A DNA stretch of 21,506 nt, taken from IMG/VR virus record IMGVR_UViG_3300032177_000081, positions 1-21,506 of that record; one strand, written 5' to 3'. Of this stretch, positions 1 through 8,106 are shown one piece after another. A program made the translations under genes and the position numbers. A model generated the notes under the pieces. The model did no database searches. It saw only the letters and a program-made list of their open reading frames with translations, and was not told the DNA's origin. Every line of letters starts with the position of its first letter. The first letter of the stretch is position 1. Source of the stretch: a virus.

Positions 1-78
1 ATCGGCCTGCGCGATTATAGAGACTCGACAAGCGATCACCATAAAACAGCAGATATGGCGACATATCCGATCAAGTAG
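1..78 (+). CDS. 3' end of an upstream phage gene (partial)
   Basis: Frame 1 is open from the first base and ends at TAG (76-78), giving the last 25 residues of a protein that ends in TYPIK. The stop lies 8 bases before the next start codon, and a GAGGAAA ribosome binding site overlaps the gap. By position just ahead of an HK97 gp10-like gene it may be a head-tail connector or head closure protein. That is inferred from gene order only, because too little sequence is visible to recognise a family. Confidence 0.5.
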   Translation: MGLRDYRDSTSDHHKTADMATYPIK

Positions 79-86
79 AGGAAACT

Positions 87-581
87 ATGCCGACTATTTT
101 TGGAGTGAAAATAACCGGAGCGCAAGAGATCTCTATGAAGTGGAAATTAGCGCAACCGATTATTAGAAAAAGAGTCGAAGTCGAAATGTTTAATGCCGGA
201 CTTATTATAGCCGAGCGTGCAAAAGAAATACTCGATACCGTTCAATGGAAAGTGCCGTCAGAGAAAAAAGACGGATCGCCTCGGACATACGGTTATAGGC
301 GTGGTGATAATAGCAAGACAGCAGAATATTATCCACCTGGATCAACAGTGATCGGACATATTCAGAGCAGAGAATTACGCAACAGTATTTCAGCAGTAGC
401 AAAAGCGCCTGCGCCGGATAAAATGGAAGTCAATATAGGAACGTGGAAAGATTATGCGCCTTATATTGAAGCGTTGCCGGACGGTGGATTTTTATATAAG
501 GCGTATTTGGAAAAGCGCGACGCAACGGTGGCCAGGTTACAGGGAATTATACGCGCAATGTCGGACAGTAAAGAAATATAA
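87..581 (+). CDS. HK97 gp10-like neck/tail component
   Basis: A 164-residue protein. HK97 gp10-family proteins act at the head-tail joining or tail completion step. What is seen: a helical N-terminal half with an AGLIIAERAKEIL segment (about residues 37-49), a charged central part, and a C-terminal YAPYIEALPDGGFLYKA segment (about 122-138). This resembles the 'YA-YVE-G' motif of the gp10 family, in which a long helix precedes a beta-hairpin and this motif. The length is normal for the family. The start ATG has GAGGAAA just upstream. The next gene begins 11 bases after the stop and is the tail completion gene, which is the usual order. The family call rests on the motif and the position. Confidence 0.65.
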   Translation: MPTIFGVKITGAQEISMKWKLAQPIIRKRVEVEMFNAGLIIAERAKEILDTVQWKVPSEKKDGSPRTYGYRRGDNSKTAEYYPPGSTVIGHIQSRELRNSISAVAKAPAPDKMEVNIGTWKDYAPYIEALPDGGFLYKAYLEKRDATVARLQGIIRAMSDSKEI

Positions 582-592
582 GGGAGATCAAT

Positions 593-1054
593 ATGCCGTT
601 TACTATGAACGCAGGACCTAAAATAATATACGAAACCTTAACGACTTTATTGAGAGGGGACGCGACGTTAAAGTCTTTGGTGAATTATACGAGTAAGAAC
701 CCGAATATCCGGAGAGGTTTTGTTTTGGACGGAGAGTGGAAGACATTGCTTGTTTATTATTTGCAGACAGAAACCGTAATGGGTGACGTCTCGCAGAAAA
801 TAAGACAAGTGCCTTTGATCGTTAATATGTGGACGAAGGAAAATGAATTGATCCTTTATGATATTAGCGAGAGAGTTATTCAGTTACTTGATAATGACGA
901 CGGAGTTGAAGATCTATTAAGTAAGCCAGGCTATCTGCGCGTGTATGGAATTTCGTATGTAGGAGAAGTATCGGGAATGTTTTTTGACGAAACAGTAAAA
1001 GCCTATAATAGATCGTTGAGATTTCTTCTAACGGTCAGAAAGGAAGGTGATTAA
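593..1054 (+). CDS. tail completion / tail terminator-like protein (DUF3168-like)
   Basis: A 153-residue protein. Proteins of this size and place cap the tail tube and join it to the head. The N-terminus (IIYETLTTLLRGDATLKSLV) is the alpha-helix plus 'L..D..L..LV' start typical of DUF3168/gp17-like tail completion proteins. It is followed by alternating beta strands (LLVYYLQ, VPLIVNMWT) and a helix (ERVIQLLDN). The C-terminal strand RSLRFLLTVRK matches the 'R...F.v.v..' ending of that family. A GGGAGAT ribosome binding site precedes the ATG. The stop TAA directly abuts the next ATG, so translation is probably coupled to the major tail protein. The exact subfamily is not certain. Confidence 0.6.
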   Translation: MPFTMNAGPKIIYETLTTLLRGDATLKSLVNYTSKNPNIRRGFVLDGEWKTLLVYYLQTETVMGDVSQKIRQVPLIVNMWTKENELILYDISERVIQLLDNDDGVEDLLSKPGYLRVYGISYVGEVSGMFFDETVKAYNRSLRFLLTVRKEGD

Positions 1055-1630
1055 ATGAGCGACTATAATTCAAAAAATGTAATAGTCGGGATCAGCACGT
1101 TAAAAGTTGACGGAGTATCTGTCGGGTATACGTCCGGCGGTGTTATTCTCACTGCGTCGGCCGACAAAATTGATAAGGAAGTAGATCAGAGTTATGCTCC
1201 GATAGGAATTATGAAGGTGAAAGAGTCTTTTGGGGTGAAGACGAACCTTGCCGAAGTGACTTTGGAAAACTTAAAAATCGTTTGGGAGCAGACAAGCGCC
1301 ATAACGACATTAGGTGGACCACCGGCGACAAGGACGTTGAAATGGGGAATGAACCAGTCGGTTGTTGAACACACGTTGGAGTTTAAGGGAAAGTCACCGG
1401 ACGGCCTGGATAGGATATTTTCAATTTATAAGGCCGTAGTTATGGAAAGCGGAGATATATCGCATACGAAAGACGCAATGAGCCTTATTCCTGTAACTTT
1501 TAGAGTCCTTCCGGATATTACGAAGCCGGCAGGCGAGGAATACGGAACGATCGTGGATCAAGTCCTTCCTGCACCGCAGGTCGGAGATAATATCACAGTC
1601 ACCGAAGACGTGAACGACGTGGTGATCTAA
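1055..1630 (+). CDS. major tail protein, copy 1
   Basis: A 191-residue structural protein expected to form the tail tube. It is almost all predicted beta strand, has no signal peptide or membrane segment, and lies between the completion protein and the tail chaperones, where major tail protein genes are found. It is about 93% identical to the next gene product over the first 165 or so residues. It differs in a longer C-terminus, with about 18 extra residues rich in V, T, D and N after the shared EEYGTI segment. The ATG follows the previous stop with no gap and has AAGGAAGGTGA as ribosome binding site. The structural role follows from gene order and beta content; the exact fold family is not recognised. 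Confidence 0.75.
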   Translation: MSDYNSKNVIVGISTLKVDGVSVGYTSGGVILTASADKIDKEVDQSYAPIGIMKVKESFGVKTNLAEVTLENLKIVWEQTSAITTLGGPPATRTLKWGMNQSVVEHTLEFKGKSPDGLDRIFSIYKAVVMESGDISHTKDAMSLIPVTFRVLPDITKPAGEEYGTIVDQVLPAPQVGDNITVTEDVNDVVI

Positions 1631-1660
1631 CAGTAGCATAAAAGAAAGGGGGGACTAAAA

Positions 1661-2182
1661 ATGCCCGATTATAATAGTGGTAATGTTTTAGTTGGAATTT
1701 CTACCTTGAAGGTAGACGGATCTTCCGTCGGATATACGTCCGGTGGAGTAATTCTTACGGCAAGCGCCGACAAAATCGACAAGGAAGTAGATCAGTCGTA
1801 TGCGCCCATAGGAATTATGAAGGTTAAGGAGTCTTTCGGCGTCAAAACAAATCTTGCCGAAGTGACGCTCGAAAACTTAAAAATCGTTTGGGAGCAGACG
1901 TCAGCGATCACCACGTTAGGTGGACCGCCTGCAACAAGAACCTTAAAATGGGGTATGAACCAGTCCGTGATCGAGCATACTCTTGAATTTAAGGGGAAGT
2001 CTCCACAGGGATATGATCGGACATTCTCTGTTTATAAAGCAGTTGTTATGGAGTCGGGAGATATTTCTCACACCAAAGACGCAATGAGTTTAATTCCGGT
2101 TACTTTTCGCGTGTTGCCCGACGTTGCAAAACCGGCCGGAGAGGAATACGGAACGATTATAGATACAACGTCGTTAGTCTAA
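1661..2182 (+). CDS. major tail protein, copy 2 (tandem paralogue)
   Basis: A 173-residue near-copy of the preceding gene product. About 12 substitutions are seen over 165 aligned residues, nearly all conservative. The DNA is much less alike: in the 29 identical codons from position 1166 (copy 1), 15 of 87 bases differ and all changes are silent. The duplication is therefore not recent, and the protein has been held by strong purifying selection. It ends in DTTSLV and lacks the C-terminal extension of copy 1. It has its own strong ribosome binding site (AAAGGGGGGAC) in a 30-base gap. Both proteins could assemble into one tube, or one could be a minor or decorated form. Confidence 0.75.
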   Translation: MPDYNSGNVLVGISTLKVDGSSVGYTSGGVILTASADKIDKEVDQSYAPIGIMKVKESFGVKTNLAEVTLENLKIVWEQTSAITTLGGPPATRTLKWGMNQSVIEHTLEFKGKSPQGYDRTFSVYKAVVMESGDISHTKDAMSLIPVTFRVLPDVAKPAGEEYGTIIDTTSLV

Positions 2183-2191
2183 TAGTAATTT

Positions 2192-2232
2192 GTCGAGAGG
2201 CCAGGCGAGTAAAATCGCCTGTCCTCTACGAC
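2192..2232 (+). promoter_or_regulatory. intercistronic hairpin after the major tail proteins
   Basis: The 76-base gap between copy 2 and the first chaperone holds an inverted repeat. Arms 2196-2208 and 2215-2227 pair over 13 positions with one mismatch (2201/2222), around a 6-base loop GTAAAA. A bulged A then allows GTCG (2192-2195) to pair with CGAC (2229-2232). No T-run follows, so this is not a standard intrinsic terminator. A plausible role is an mRNA processing or stability element that keeps the abundant tail-tube message separate from the low-level chaperone genes. That role is inferred from place and structure only. Confidence 0.5.
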
Positions 2233-2258
2233 GCACAGCGAAATAAAAGGAGAAGGTT

Positions 2259-2651
2259 ATGGACGAAATAAAAGTAATGAGCCTGGAAGAAATTAGAGCA
2301 ACCATTGGAAAGGCGAGAGTCGTAACATTGCCGTCGGGTATCGTTGTAAAGGTTAGACATTTAACGCCTCTTGATTATTTGAAAGAGGGAATAACCTCGA
2401 TCCCGAACGAGTTTGCGTCTTTCATTATTCAATTGAACAAGGGAGAATTGGATCTAAAAGGTGAAGCAAACAAAATAAAGAAAAACTGGGATCTATTTGA
2501 GAAATTTTTAACGGTTACTATCGAGGAAGGCGTGTTAGAGCCTAAAATGACGTTGAGATATGATATTGAAACAGTGGAAACGCATTTACTCTATCACGAA
2601 TTATCGACAGCAGATCAGTCGGCGCTTTTAGACGCCATAAGCGGAAGATAA
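2259..2651 (+). CDS. tail assembly chaperone, first (gpG-like position)
   Basis: A 130-residue soluble protein between the major tail protein and the tape measure, the standard place for tail assembly chaperones that coat the tape measure during tail building. The start region (SLEEIRATIGKARVVTLPSG) and the following strand VVKVRHLTPLDYL are like 'v.LpSG..v.vr.lt..d.l' in many phage chaperones of this class. The ATG follows AAAAGGAGAAGGTT. It ends in TAATG, overlapping the start of the second chaperone. No convincing slippery heptamer was found in the end region, so the two proteins appear to be made by coupled translation and not by the -1 frameshift used in lambda G/GT. Confidence 0.6.
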   Translation: MDEIKVMSLEEIRATIGKARVVTLPSGIVVKVRHLTPLDYLKEGITSIPNEFASFIIQLNKGELDLKGEANKIKKNWDLFEKFLTVTIEEGVLEPKMTLRYDIETVETHLLYHELSTADQSALLDAISGR

Positions 2652-2947
2652 TGACGCACGGTGCGCTTGCAACAAAAAATTTGGGCCTGCTATTAAAGGA
2701 CGACGATATGGTCCTTATAGTAGACACAATGGCAAAACGATATGGACTTTTGCCTTATGATGTTTTGTCCGGACAGACACTTTATCAATTTAATTTTAAC
2801 GTGGCCATTATGATCAACGCGATCGCAGTCGAGGCCAGGTTAAAAAAGGAAGCACAGGACGGAAGACAAGGAAAACCGGTATCGGAAGCGCAGAGGCCGA
2901 AAACATATCGAGATTTTGGAATAAAGCGCACGGTCATTTCAAAATAG
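2651..2947 (+). CDS. tail assembly chaperone, second (gpT-like position)
   Basis: A 98-residue protein whose start overlaps the stop of the first chaperone (TAATG). The central segment AKRYGLLPYDVLSG followed by LYQFNFNVAIMINAIAVEA is typical of the short helical protein found directly before tape measure genes ('a..yg..P..vl....f.f...'). It is rich in Lys, Arg and Gln at the C-terminus. It is probably the partner that brings the tape measure to the first chaperone. The gap to the tape measure gene is 21 bases and holds its ribosome binding site. Confidence 0.55.
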   Translation: MTHGALATKNLGLLLKDDDMVLIVDTMAKRYGLLPYDVLSGQTLYQFNFNVAIMINAIAVEARLKKEAQDGRQGKPVSEAQRPKTYRDFGIKRTVISK

Positions 2948-2968
2948 TTGCAGGAAAAGGAATAACAT

Positions 2969-5824
2969 ATGGCAGAAAATACAGTAAATGTAAAATTTAC
3001 GTCTGATCTTACCGAGTTACAAAGCGGTATACAGAGGGCGCAGGGACAAATGTCGTCTTTTGGCAAAGAAGGCGCGTCGGCCCTGGCCGGATTATCGAAG
3101 GCAATGATCGCCGTTGCCGTTGCTTTTGCAGGAAGTAAAGCAGTCAATATGTTTGCAGAATGGGAAACCGGACTGTTAAACATTGCGTCAGATATAGGCG
3201 AGTTGCGCGAAAAAGAATTGCCGAAGTTTGAGGACGGATTAAAAAATTTAGCGATCACGTCCGGAGTCGCGCTTCCACAATTAGAAGAAGGCCTGGCCGA
3301 TATTGCGCATAGAGGGATAGAAGTTGGGAACGAATTAGAGGCCCTAAATCAGTCAGTAATGCTATCTGTTAATACGCAGTCAAGTTTGACTACGGCATTA
3401 AATACGACAGATATTATTATGAAACAATTAGGTGCGTCGGCCGGAACGTTTGCGGAAGTGTCCGGAAAAGTTTATGCGATCTCAAAAGCCGGAGTCAAAG
3501 ACATTGGAGAGTTGGGAACGTTTATGCGCCGAGTCGGAACGTCTGCACAGCAGGCCGGAGTCGACATTGAAAATCTTGGAGCAGTAACGGCATTTTTAAC
3601 AGAAAAGCAAATACCTCAAAGGCAGGCGACAACGGCCCTGGTGCAAGTTATGGGTGCATTGTCTAATATGTCAGCAGAAAAAATTGCGCTCTTGAAAGCA
3701 GAGGGCGTTGAAATTGATAATAATTCCTTAAAGAATGAAGGCCTAATTAACGTTTTAGGAAAATTAGAAACATTATCGGCCGAAGCAAAAAAACGTATCC
3801 TTCCGGAAATTGAAAATAAGAATGTCCTAAACCTTCTTACAAAAAGTCAGATCGAATTACAAACAAAATATAATGAAATAGTCTCCGAGTCCGGTAAAAT
3901 GTCGACGGAATATGCGAAGCGACAGGAGTCGGTGGCGCAACAAATGAAGCAGTTGAATGAGGCATTTCGCGTTTTGACGATCGAAGCGATCGGTCCATTT
4001 ATTCCGTATCTAAAAATGGCGGTCGAGCAGATTATAAAAGCGATCGGTTTTATTAGAGAATGGGTAAGCGCTAACCAGGAAAATATCAAAGCATTACAAA
4101 GTTTGATCAATGACGGACTGGCCATTGTCGGACCGGCAATAATGAAGTTTGTGGAATTTGTCGGTATGGCGATACAGAATACTATGGATTTTGTCGGAGC
4201 GAACAAACAATTGATCATAGAGTTTGGGACAAATATGGTCAATGCGATCAAGAGAGTTTGGGAATGGTATATGAAATTAAATCCGGTCCTGGACTTTATT
4301 ATTAAAGGTGTCGGAAAATTGATCGGAGAAGCATACGAAGGACAGAAAGCCTGGTATGAAATGAACCGAGCAATTGAAGGAACGGTCCAGGTTTATGACA
4401 ACACGGTAAAAGCGATAGACGATTTAATCCTGGCGAAAAATAATTTATCAAAGGCAGACGTAGAATTATTAAATGCAGTAAAAGATCAAATAAAAGAGCA
4501 AGAAAATCACTATATAGCATTACAAAAAAGTAATACGGCGACAGAGGAACAGATACAGGTAGCAGGCCAGGCGCTACAAGTTACGAATGATATGGCTACC
4601 GGTATTTTAGAAGAAATGAAGGCTAAAACCGCGTCGGTAGAAAAGACAAAAGAGCAGACGATCGCTCTTGAAGAAGATAGCGTGGCCCAGGCCGAGGCCA
4701 CAGAAAAATTAAAGGCAAAAGATTTAGAGCAGAAAAAAGAAATTGCGCAGATCGACGTCCTGGTAGAGCAGTATAGAAAATTGCAGACAGAATATCAAAA
4801 TAACAAAATCGGGACTGATCAATATAAGCAGGGGATACAAGATATTGTGGACGCCGGAACAAAGATTACCGGATCGTCAGATATTATCATTGCAAAATTA
4901 AAAGAGATAAATCAGACGGATACAACGATAGATATAAAGATCCGTCTTGAAGGCGAGGAAACGCTTAACGAAATTCAAGAAAGAATTTTAAGGTTACAAG
5001 AGGATCTTGTTATTGCTCGATTAACCGGAGAAGCGCAGAAGCAGAAGTCGATAGAAGTAACCGAGGCCAGGGCCTTACGTGCGTTAAATAATGAAATGGG
5101 CGCAGAGACTATGCGTCATAATCAGCGCATACTTAATATAGATCTTGAATTACGGAAAGATTTAGATAATAAGGTTGCAATGGCAGAAGCAGAAAAAGTT
5201 TCGGTTGAGGAATATATAACATTACGAAAAAAACGAGCCGAGGAAAGCACGAAGGTAGAAGCAGAATTTTGGGCGAAGATCCAAACCGGTCTAAAAACAT
5301 TGGCCGAATTAGAAAAGGATCAAGCGGGAAATGCTAAATTATCAGACGAAGAAAGATTAAAACGAAGTAGGGAAATTGAGGGGAGTATTCGATCGAGGAC
5401 GTCTGCTCTTGAACAAGAGGCGCGCGCAGAGGAAAGTGTCGCGAACGCCTCAATGAATAGAGTCGTCCAGGGTGGAGCAGGATCAACAATTGATATGACT
5501 GGATTTCAACCTGGTAGAGTTACAACGATCCAGGGTGGACTCGGTGGATCTCTAATATCAACAATGACTCCCTGGGCCTCGTTTGCGGAAGGCACTGATT
5601 TCGTTCCGGCGACTGGGATCTATCAGTTGCATAGGGGAGAAAGAGTCGTGCCGTCAGTTGAAAATAAATCCGGATCTGAAAGTCCTATGACGATCGTAAA
5701 CTTAATTGATCCTAAAATGATACCACAGATTTTAGCGCAGTATCCGAACGCGGTCCTTAATATCGTCAACAGCGATATTTTACGCAATGGAATTACGCGG
5801 AGAGTTGTTAAAAAGGTAAAATGA
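2969..5824 (+). CDS. tape measure protein
   Basis: A 951-residue protein that fixes tail length and is ejected with the DNA. Residues 1-60 are coiled coil plus a hydrophobic stretch (about 42-58, ALAGLSKAMIAVAVAFAGSK). About residues 65-320 match the TP901-type tape measure core (AEWETGLLNIASD, then VSGKVYAISKAG). Hydrophobic helices at about 340-430 are likely membrane-active, and about 520-850 is Lys/Glu/Gln-rich coiled coil. Near the C-terminus SFAEGTDFVPATGIYQLHRG with ERVVP is the recurrent 'GtdyVP.tG.y.lH.GE.ViP' motif of tape measures. With the known rule of roughly 0.15 nm per residue, a tail near 140 nm would be expected. The ATG follows AAAAGGAATAAC. The stop is one base before the next ATG. 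Confidence 0.92.
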   Translation: MAENTVNVKFTSDLTELQSGIQRAQGQMSSFGKEGASALAGLSKAMIAVAVAFAGSKAVNMFAEWETGLLNIASDIGELREKELPKFEDGLKNLAITSGVALPQLEEGLADIAHRGIEVGNELEALNQSVMLSVNTQSSLTTALNTTDIIMKQLGASAGTFAEVSGKVYAISKAGVKDIGELGTFMRRVGTSAQQAGVDIENLGAVTAFLTEKQIPQRQATTALVQVMGALSNMSAEKIALLKAEGVEIDNNSLKNEGLINVLGKLETLSAEAKKRILPEIENKNVLNLLTKSQIELQTKYNEIVSESGKMSTEYAKRQESVAQQMKQLNEAFRVLTIEAIGPFIPYLKMAVEQIIKAIGFIREWVSANQENIKALQSLINDGLAIVGPAIMKFVEFVGMAIQNTMDFVGANKQLIIEFGTNMVNAIKRVWEWYMKLNPVLDFIIKGVGKLIGEAYEGQKAWYEMNRAIEGTVQVYDNTVKAIDDLILAKNNLSKADVELLNAVKDQIKEQENHYIALQKSNTATEEQIQVAGQALQVTNDMATGILEEMKAKTASVEKTKEQTIALEEDSVAQAEATEKLKAKDLEQKKEIAQIDVLVEQYRKLQTEYQNNKIGTDQYKQGIQDIVDAGTKITGSSDIIIAKLKEINQTDTTIDIKIRLEGEETLNEIQERILRLQEDLVIARLTGEAQKQKSIEVTEARALRALNNEMGAETMRHNQRILNIDLELRKDLDNKVAMAEAEKVSVEEYITLRKKRAEESTKVEAEFWAKIQTGLKTLAELEKDQAGNAKLSDEERLKRSREIEGSIRSRTSALEQEARAEESVANASMNRVVQGGAGSTIDMTGFQPGRVTTIQGGLGGSLISTMTPWASFAEGTDFVPATGIYQLHRGERVVPSVENKSGSESPMTIVNLIDPKMIPQILAQYPNAVLNIVNSDILRNGITRRVVKKVK

Positions 5825-5825
5825 T

Positions 5826-6530
5826 ATGGACTGGGATATATTTGTTTTTGAAGACTTTATTGTTACCGAGGACATTGCGCTTGATCTGATCCTTGAAATA
5901 AGCGTCAGTGACGACGTGTCGATCTTTGAGATAGGAGAGATCCGGTCTTTTGCCTATATCAATGATCCGGTTTTGGTAGAGGAAAGCGTTGAGATTTATT
6001 TAGAAGTATTAAATATTGAGGTTAGCGACGATATAACATATGAAGATATTGTCCTGGGGATCGAGCAAGATACTATCCAGGTTTTTGCATATGAAGATAT
6101 TTTGGTCCAGGAAGACGTTGAGCGCAATAAAGATAATGAGTGCGAATTATCAGACTCTTTATATGTAAATGAATTTGTAAATATAGCGCCGGCAATATAT
6201 TTTTTAAGTGTATCGGAAGACATAAATATATCAGAATATTATTTTAGTCTTTCTATCTGTTATTTTGAAGAATACGATCCAGTATTTATTCAAGACGTTG
6301 TGGAATTAACAGTCGGGCGCGCAGTGTTTGCGTCCAGGTTAATCACAGTAACAGAATATCTTAATATAGCGCGTGAAATACTTTACGTAGACGTTAATAA
6401 CAGTGTCTCAATAGTTGAATACACAATACTCGGCAGGAGCGAAGAACCTATGATAGCGATAACTAATATTTCGGTTGCGGAAGTTGTGAGCCTGGAAACA
6501 GCAGTGGATCTCGCCTTTAATGATTTTTTA
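5826..6530 (+). repeat. loose 20-residue coding repeats, tail-tip gene 1
   Basis: The first 235 residues of this gene product repeat a short pattern, for example SDDVSIFEI, SDDITYEDI, SDSLYVNEFV, EDINISEYYF and RLITVTEYLN, spaced at about 20 residues or multiples of it. The pattern alternates hydrophobic and polar residues, as in extended beta hairpins. The DNA copies have diverged far and show no long exact repeats. Confidence 0.6.
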
Positions 6531-6851
6531 AGGAGTTACCCATTCCAGGAAGAAACGATCACGAATGTTGTGGTAGAAGTTTTTGAAAATGGAGCAGAAC
6601 AGCGCAGGGATAAATGGGGAAGGACACGCAAGAGATTTCAAGTTAATTTTGCTCCGAGGTCGAAAGACGAAATTGATCAGATCAAGGCGTTTTTTGTGTC
6701 ACGTAGAGGGCCGGCAAATGCGTTTGATTTTGTTAATCCATTGGACAATATAGATTATGTCGTCCGGTTTGAAGAAAATAGTCTTAAAATCGCCAGGGTT
6801 GCGTTCGGTATTTATTCTGCCTCGGTGAACATAGTTGAGGTATTTATATAA
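5826..6851 (+). CDS. tail-tip protein: N-terminal beta-repeat region fused to a gpM/DUF2460-like domain
   Basis: A 341-residue protein in the lambda gpM position, just after the tape measure. About residues 245-341 look like a gpM/DUF2460-type distal tail domain. They contain a 'G.EQR.dkW' motif (GAEQRRDKWGRTRKRFQV), then 'eidqIkaFF..r.G...aFdf.nP', and a final 'vrFeE...ki' strand series. Classical gpM is only about 110 residues. Here about 235 residues precede it, very acidic and built from loose units of about 20 residues of the form D-x-I-x-V-x-E-x-V-x-I. The same unit fills the gene at 8106. The start is the ATG one base after the tape measure stop, with AAAAAGGT upstream. The domain call is moderate; the repeat is directly visible. 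Confidence 0.65.
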   Translation: MDWDIFVFEDFIVTEDIALDLILEISVSDDVSIFEIGEIRSFAYINDPVLVEESVEIYLEVLNIEVSDDITYEDIVLGIEQDTIQVFAYEDILVQEDVERNKDNECELSDSLYVNEFVNIAPAIYFLSVSEDINISEYYFSLSICYFEEYDPVFIQDVVELTVGRAVFASRLITVTEYLNIAREILYVDVNNSVSIVEYTILGRSEEPMIAITNISVAEVVSLETAVDLAFNDFLRSYPFQEETITNVVVEVFENGAEQRRDKWGRTRKRFQVNFAPRSKDEIDQIKAFFVSRRGPANAFDFVNPLDNIDYVVRFEENSLKIARVAFGIYSASVNIVEVFI

Positions 6852-7471
6852 TGAGAATTGTTGGAAACGCTTTTAATACAGGGAAAAATTCGCCAGTAGT
6901 TAGGCCTATTTATCTCTATTCTATTTTATACGATCCGACTGCAAATTCTTTTTTAAGAATGACTAATTGGCCAGGCGGTGTAACGTTTGACGGAGTCTTT
7001 TATAAGCATTATGCAGTAATTCATAGCGGTATAAACGAGGAAGCGTCCGGAATGATACAAAAAGCAAGCATTACGCTATCAAATGCGAACCGTGAAATGC
7101 AAGCGCTCCTGGACGACAACGAGGGCCTGCGCGAGCGCAAGGTAACGATCACGCAAGTTTGGGAAGATACTTTGGCAGATCCGACAGCGTTCATATCTGA
7201 TATTTTGACAGTGGAGCAAGCAAGCGTTACAGAAGAAAGAGTGACATTATCATTAGCCTCGGAGTTGGACGTCCTAAATATTATGTTACCGCGCAGAGTT
7301 ATGACGAGGACATTCTGCCGGTTTACATTTAAGAGCGCCGAGTGCGCCTATGCAGGAAGCGAGCAGTCTTGTAACAAAACATTTAACAGGTGTCGCGAGT
7401 TAGTAAATCAAAAACATTTTGGAGCATTTCCGGCGACGCCTTTGACGAAGACGTATTTGAGAGGGATATAA
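6851..7471 (+). CDS. gpL-like minor tail-tip protein with four cysteines
   Basis: A 206-residue protein. The N-terminal half has strands like TFDGVFYKHYAVIHSGI, matching '.v.fdG..Y.p.pi..sg' of the lambda gpL/DUF2163 group. The C-terminal part has four cysteines (C156, C165, C174, C181) in the context R-x-F-C-R-F-T-F-K-S-x-E-C-x-Y-x-G, ending with FGAFP. In lambda gpL a C-terminal domain with four cysteines binds an iron-sulphur cluster, so the same is expected here but not shown. The start overlaps the previous stop (TAATG), and the next gene overlaps this stop in the same way. gpK- and gpI-like genes, which follow gpL in lambda, are not present. Confidence 0.7.
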   Translation: MRIVGNAFNTGKNSPVVRPIYLYSILYDPTANSFLRMTNWPGGVTFDGVFYKHYAVIHSGINEEASGMIQKASITLSNANREMQALLDDNEGLRERKVTITQVWEDTLADPTAFISDILTVEQASVTEERVTLSLASELDVLNIMLPRRVMTRTFCRFTFKSAECAYAGSEQSCNKTFNRCRELVNQKHFGAFPATPLTKTYLRGI

Positions 7472-8106
7472 TGTATTCTCGTTTCGTAACCTGGCAGAGA
7501 AGTCAGAATGTGTCCGGATATGTGGAGAGCGCGGACGTTAATCAGTTTATAATTAACGACGATCTCCTGGACGTTAGGTTTTCATTGAAGGGTTACGGAT
7601 TTAAGAAGATCGGCGAGCAAAACAGGATCGTCCACCATTTCGGTTGTTATAAATGTTACTACCGAAAATATGGAGAAACGGACTGGAATTTATTTGCGCA
7701 CGTTGCTTGTGAGAGAAATTCGTCAGAAGCGCCGACAGTATATAAAGACGTTTTTGTAAGCAGTGGAGTATTACCGCAGGCGAAATACGAAGTTAAGATC
7801 GTGGCCTGCCGGTTAGTAGAATTAGAAAATTGGACCGGTGGAATAGTAGAAGGGATCGCAAGCGGTGATCGCTTTCATTATGGGATAGAAGCGCGACAGA
7901 ACGTCCCTTTGAAAGTAAAAGCAACGGACAATATTATCATTGAGTCAGATTTTTTATTCGGACTCGATCCTATGGACCTTTCAACAGGCCAGGCTTACGA
8001 GGATATAACATACGCGGTAGATTTAGCGATCGCAGAAGTAGAGATCGGCCTGGACGTGGTTGAATTTATGATCGTTGAAGATACCGTAAATGCGCAAAGA
8101 CAATAA
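7471..8106 (+). CDS. tail-tip protein, short paralogue (GCYKCYY domain)
   Basis: A 211-residue protein that I cannot assign to a named family. The first 155 or so residues are beta-rich with a conserved FGCYKCYYRK segment (about residues 52-61) and a later CRLVELENW. The whole region aligns with the N-terminus of the next gene product. The remaining 50 residues contain one or two units of the 20-residue repeat (EDITYAVDLAIAEV). The start was put at 7471 (MYSRFVTW) and not at the in-frame ATG at 7390. It forms a TAATG overlap with the gpL-like gene, has GAGAGGG upstream, and matches the start of the paralogue (MYSRFVIW). It probably sits on the tail tip. Confidence 0.65.
   Translation: MYSRFVTWQRSQNVSGYVESADVNQFIINDDLLDVRFSLKGYGFKKIGEQNRIVHHFGCYKCYYRKYGETDWNLFAHVACERNSSEAPTVYKDVFVSSGVLPQAKYEVKIVACRLVELENWTGGIVEGIASGDRFHYGIEARQNVPLKVKATDNIIIESDFLFGLDPMDLSTGQAYEDITYAVDLAIAEVEIGLDVVEFMIVEDTVNAQRQ

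Noticed and set aside
2570-2660. Programmed -1 frameshift joining the two tail chaperones
   Set aside because: The -1 frame is open only from about 2570, and no good slippery heptamer is in register. The genes overlap by TAATG, which is enough for coupled translation.
7390-7470. Earlier in-frame start (7390) for the gene placed at 7471
   Set aside because: It would overlap the gpL-like gene by 82 bases. The start at 7471 has a TAATG overlap and matches the paralogue's first residues.
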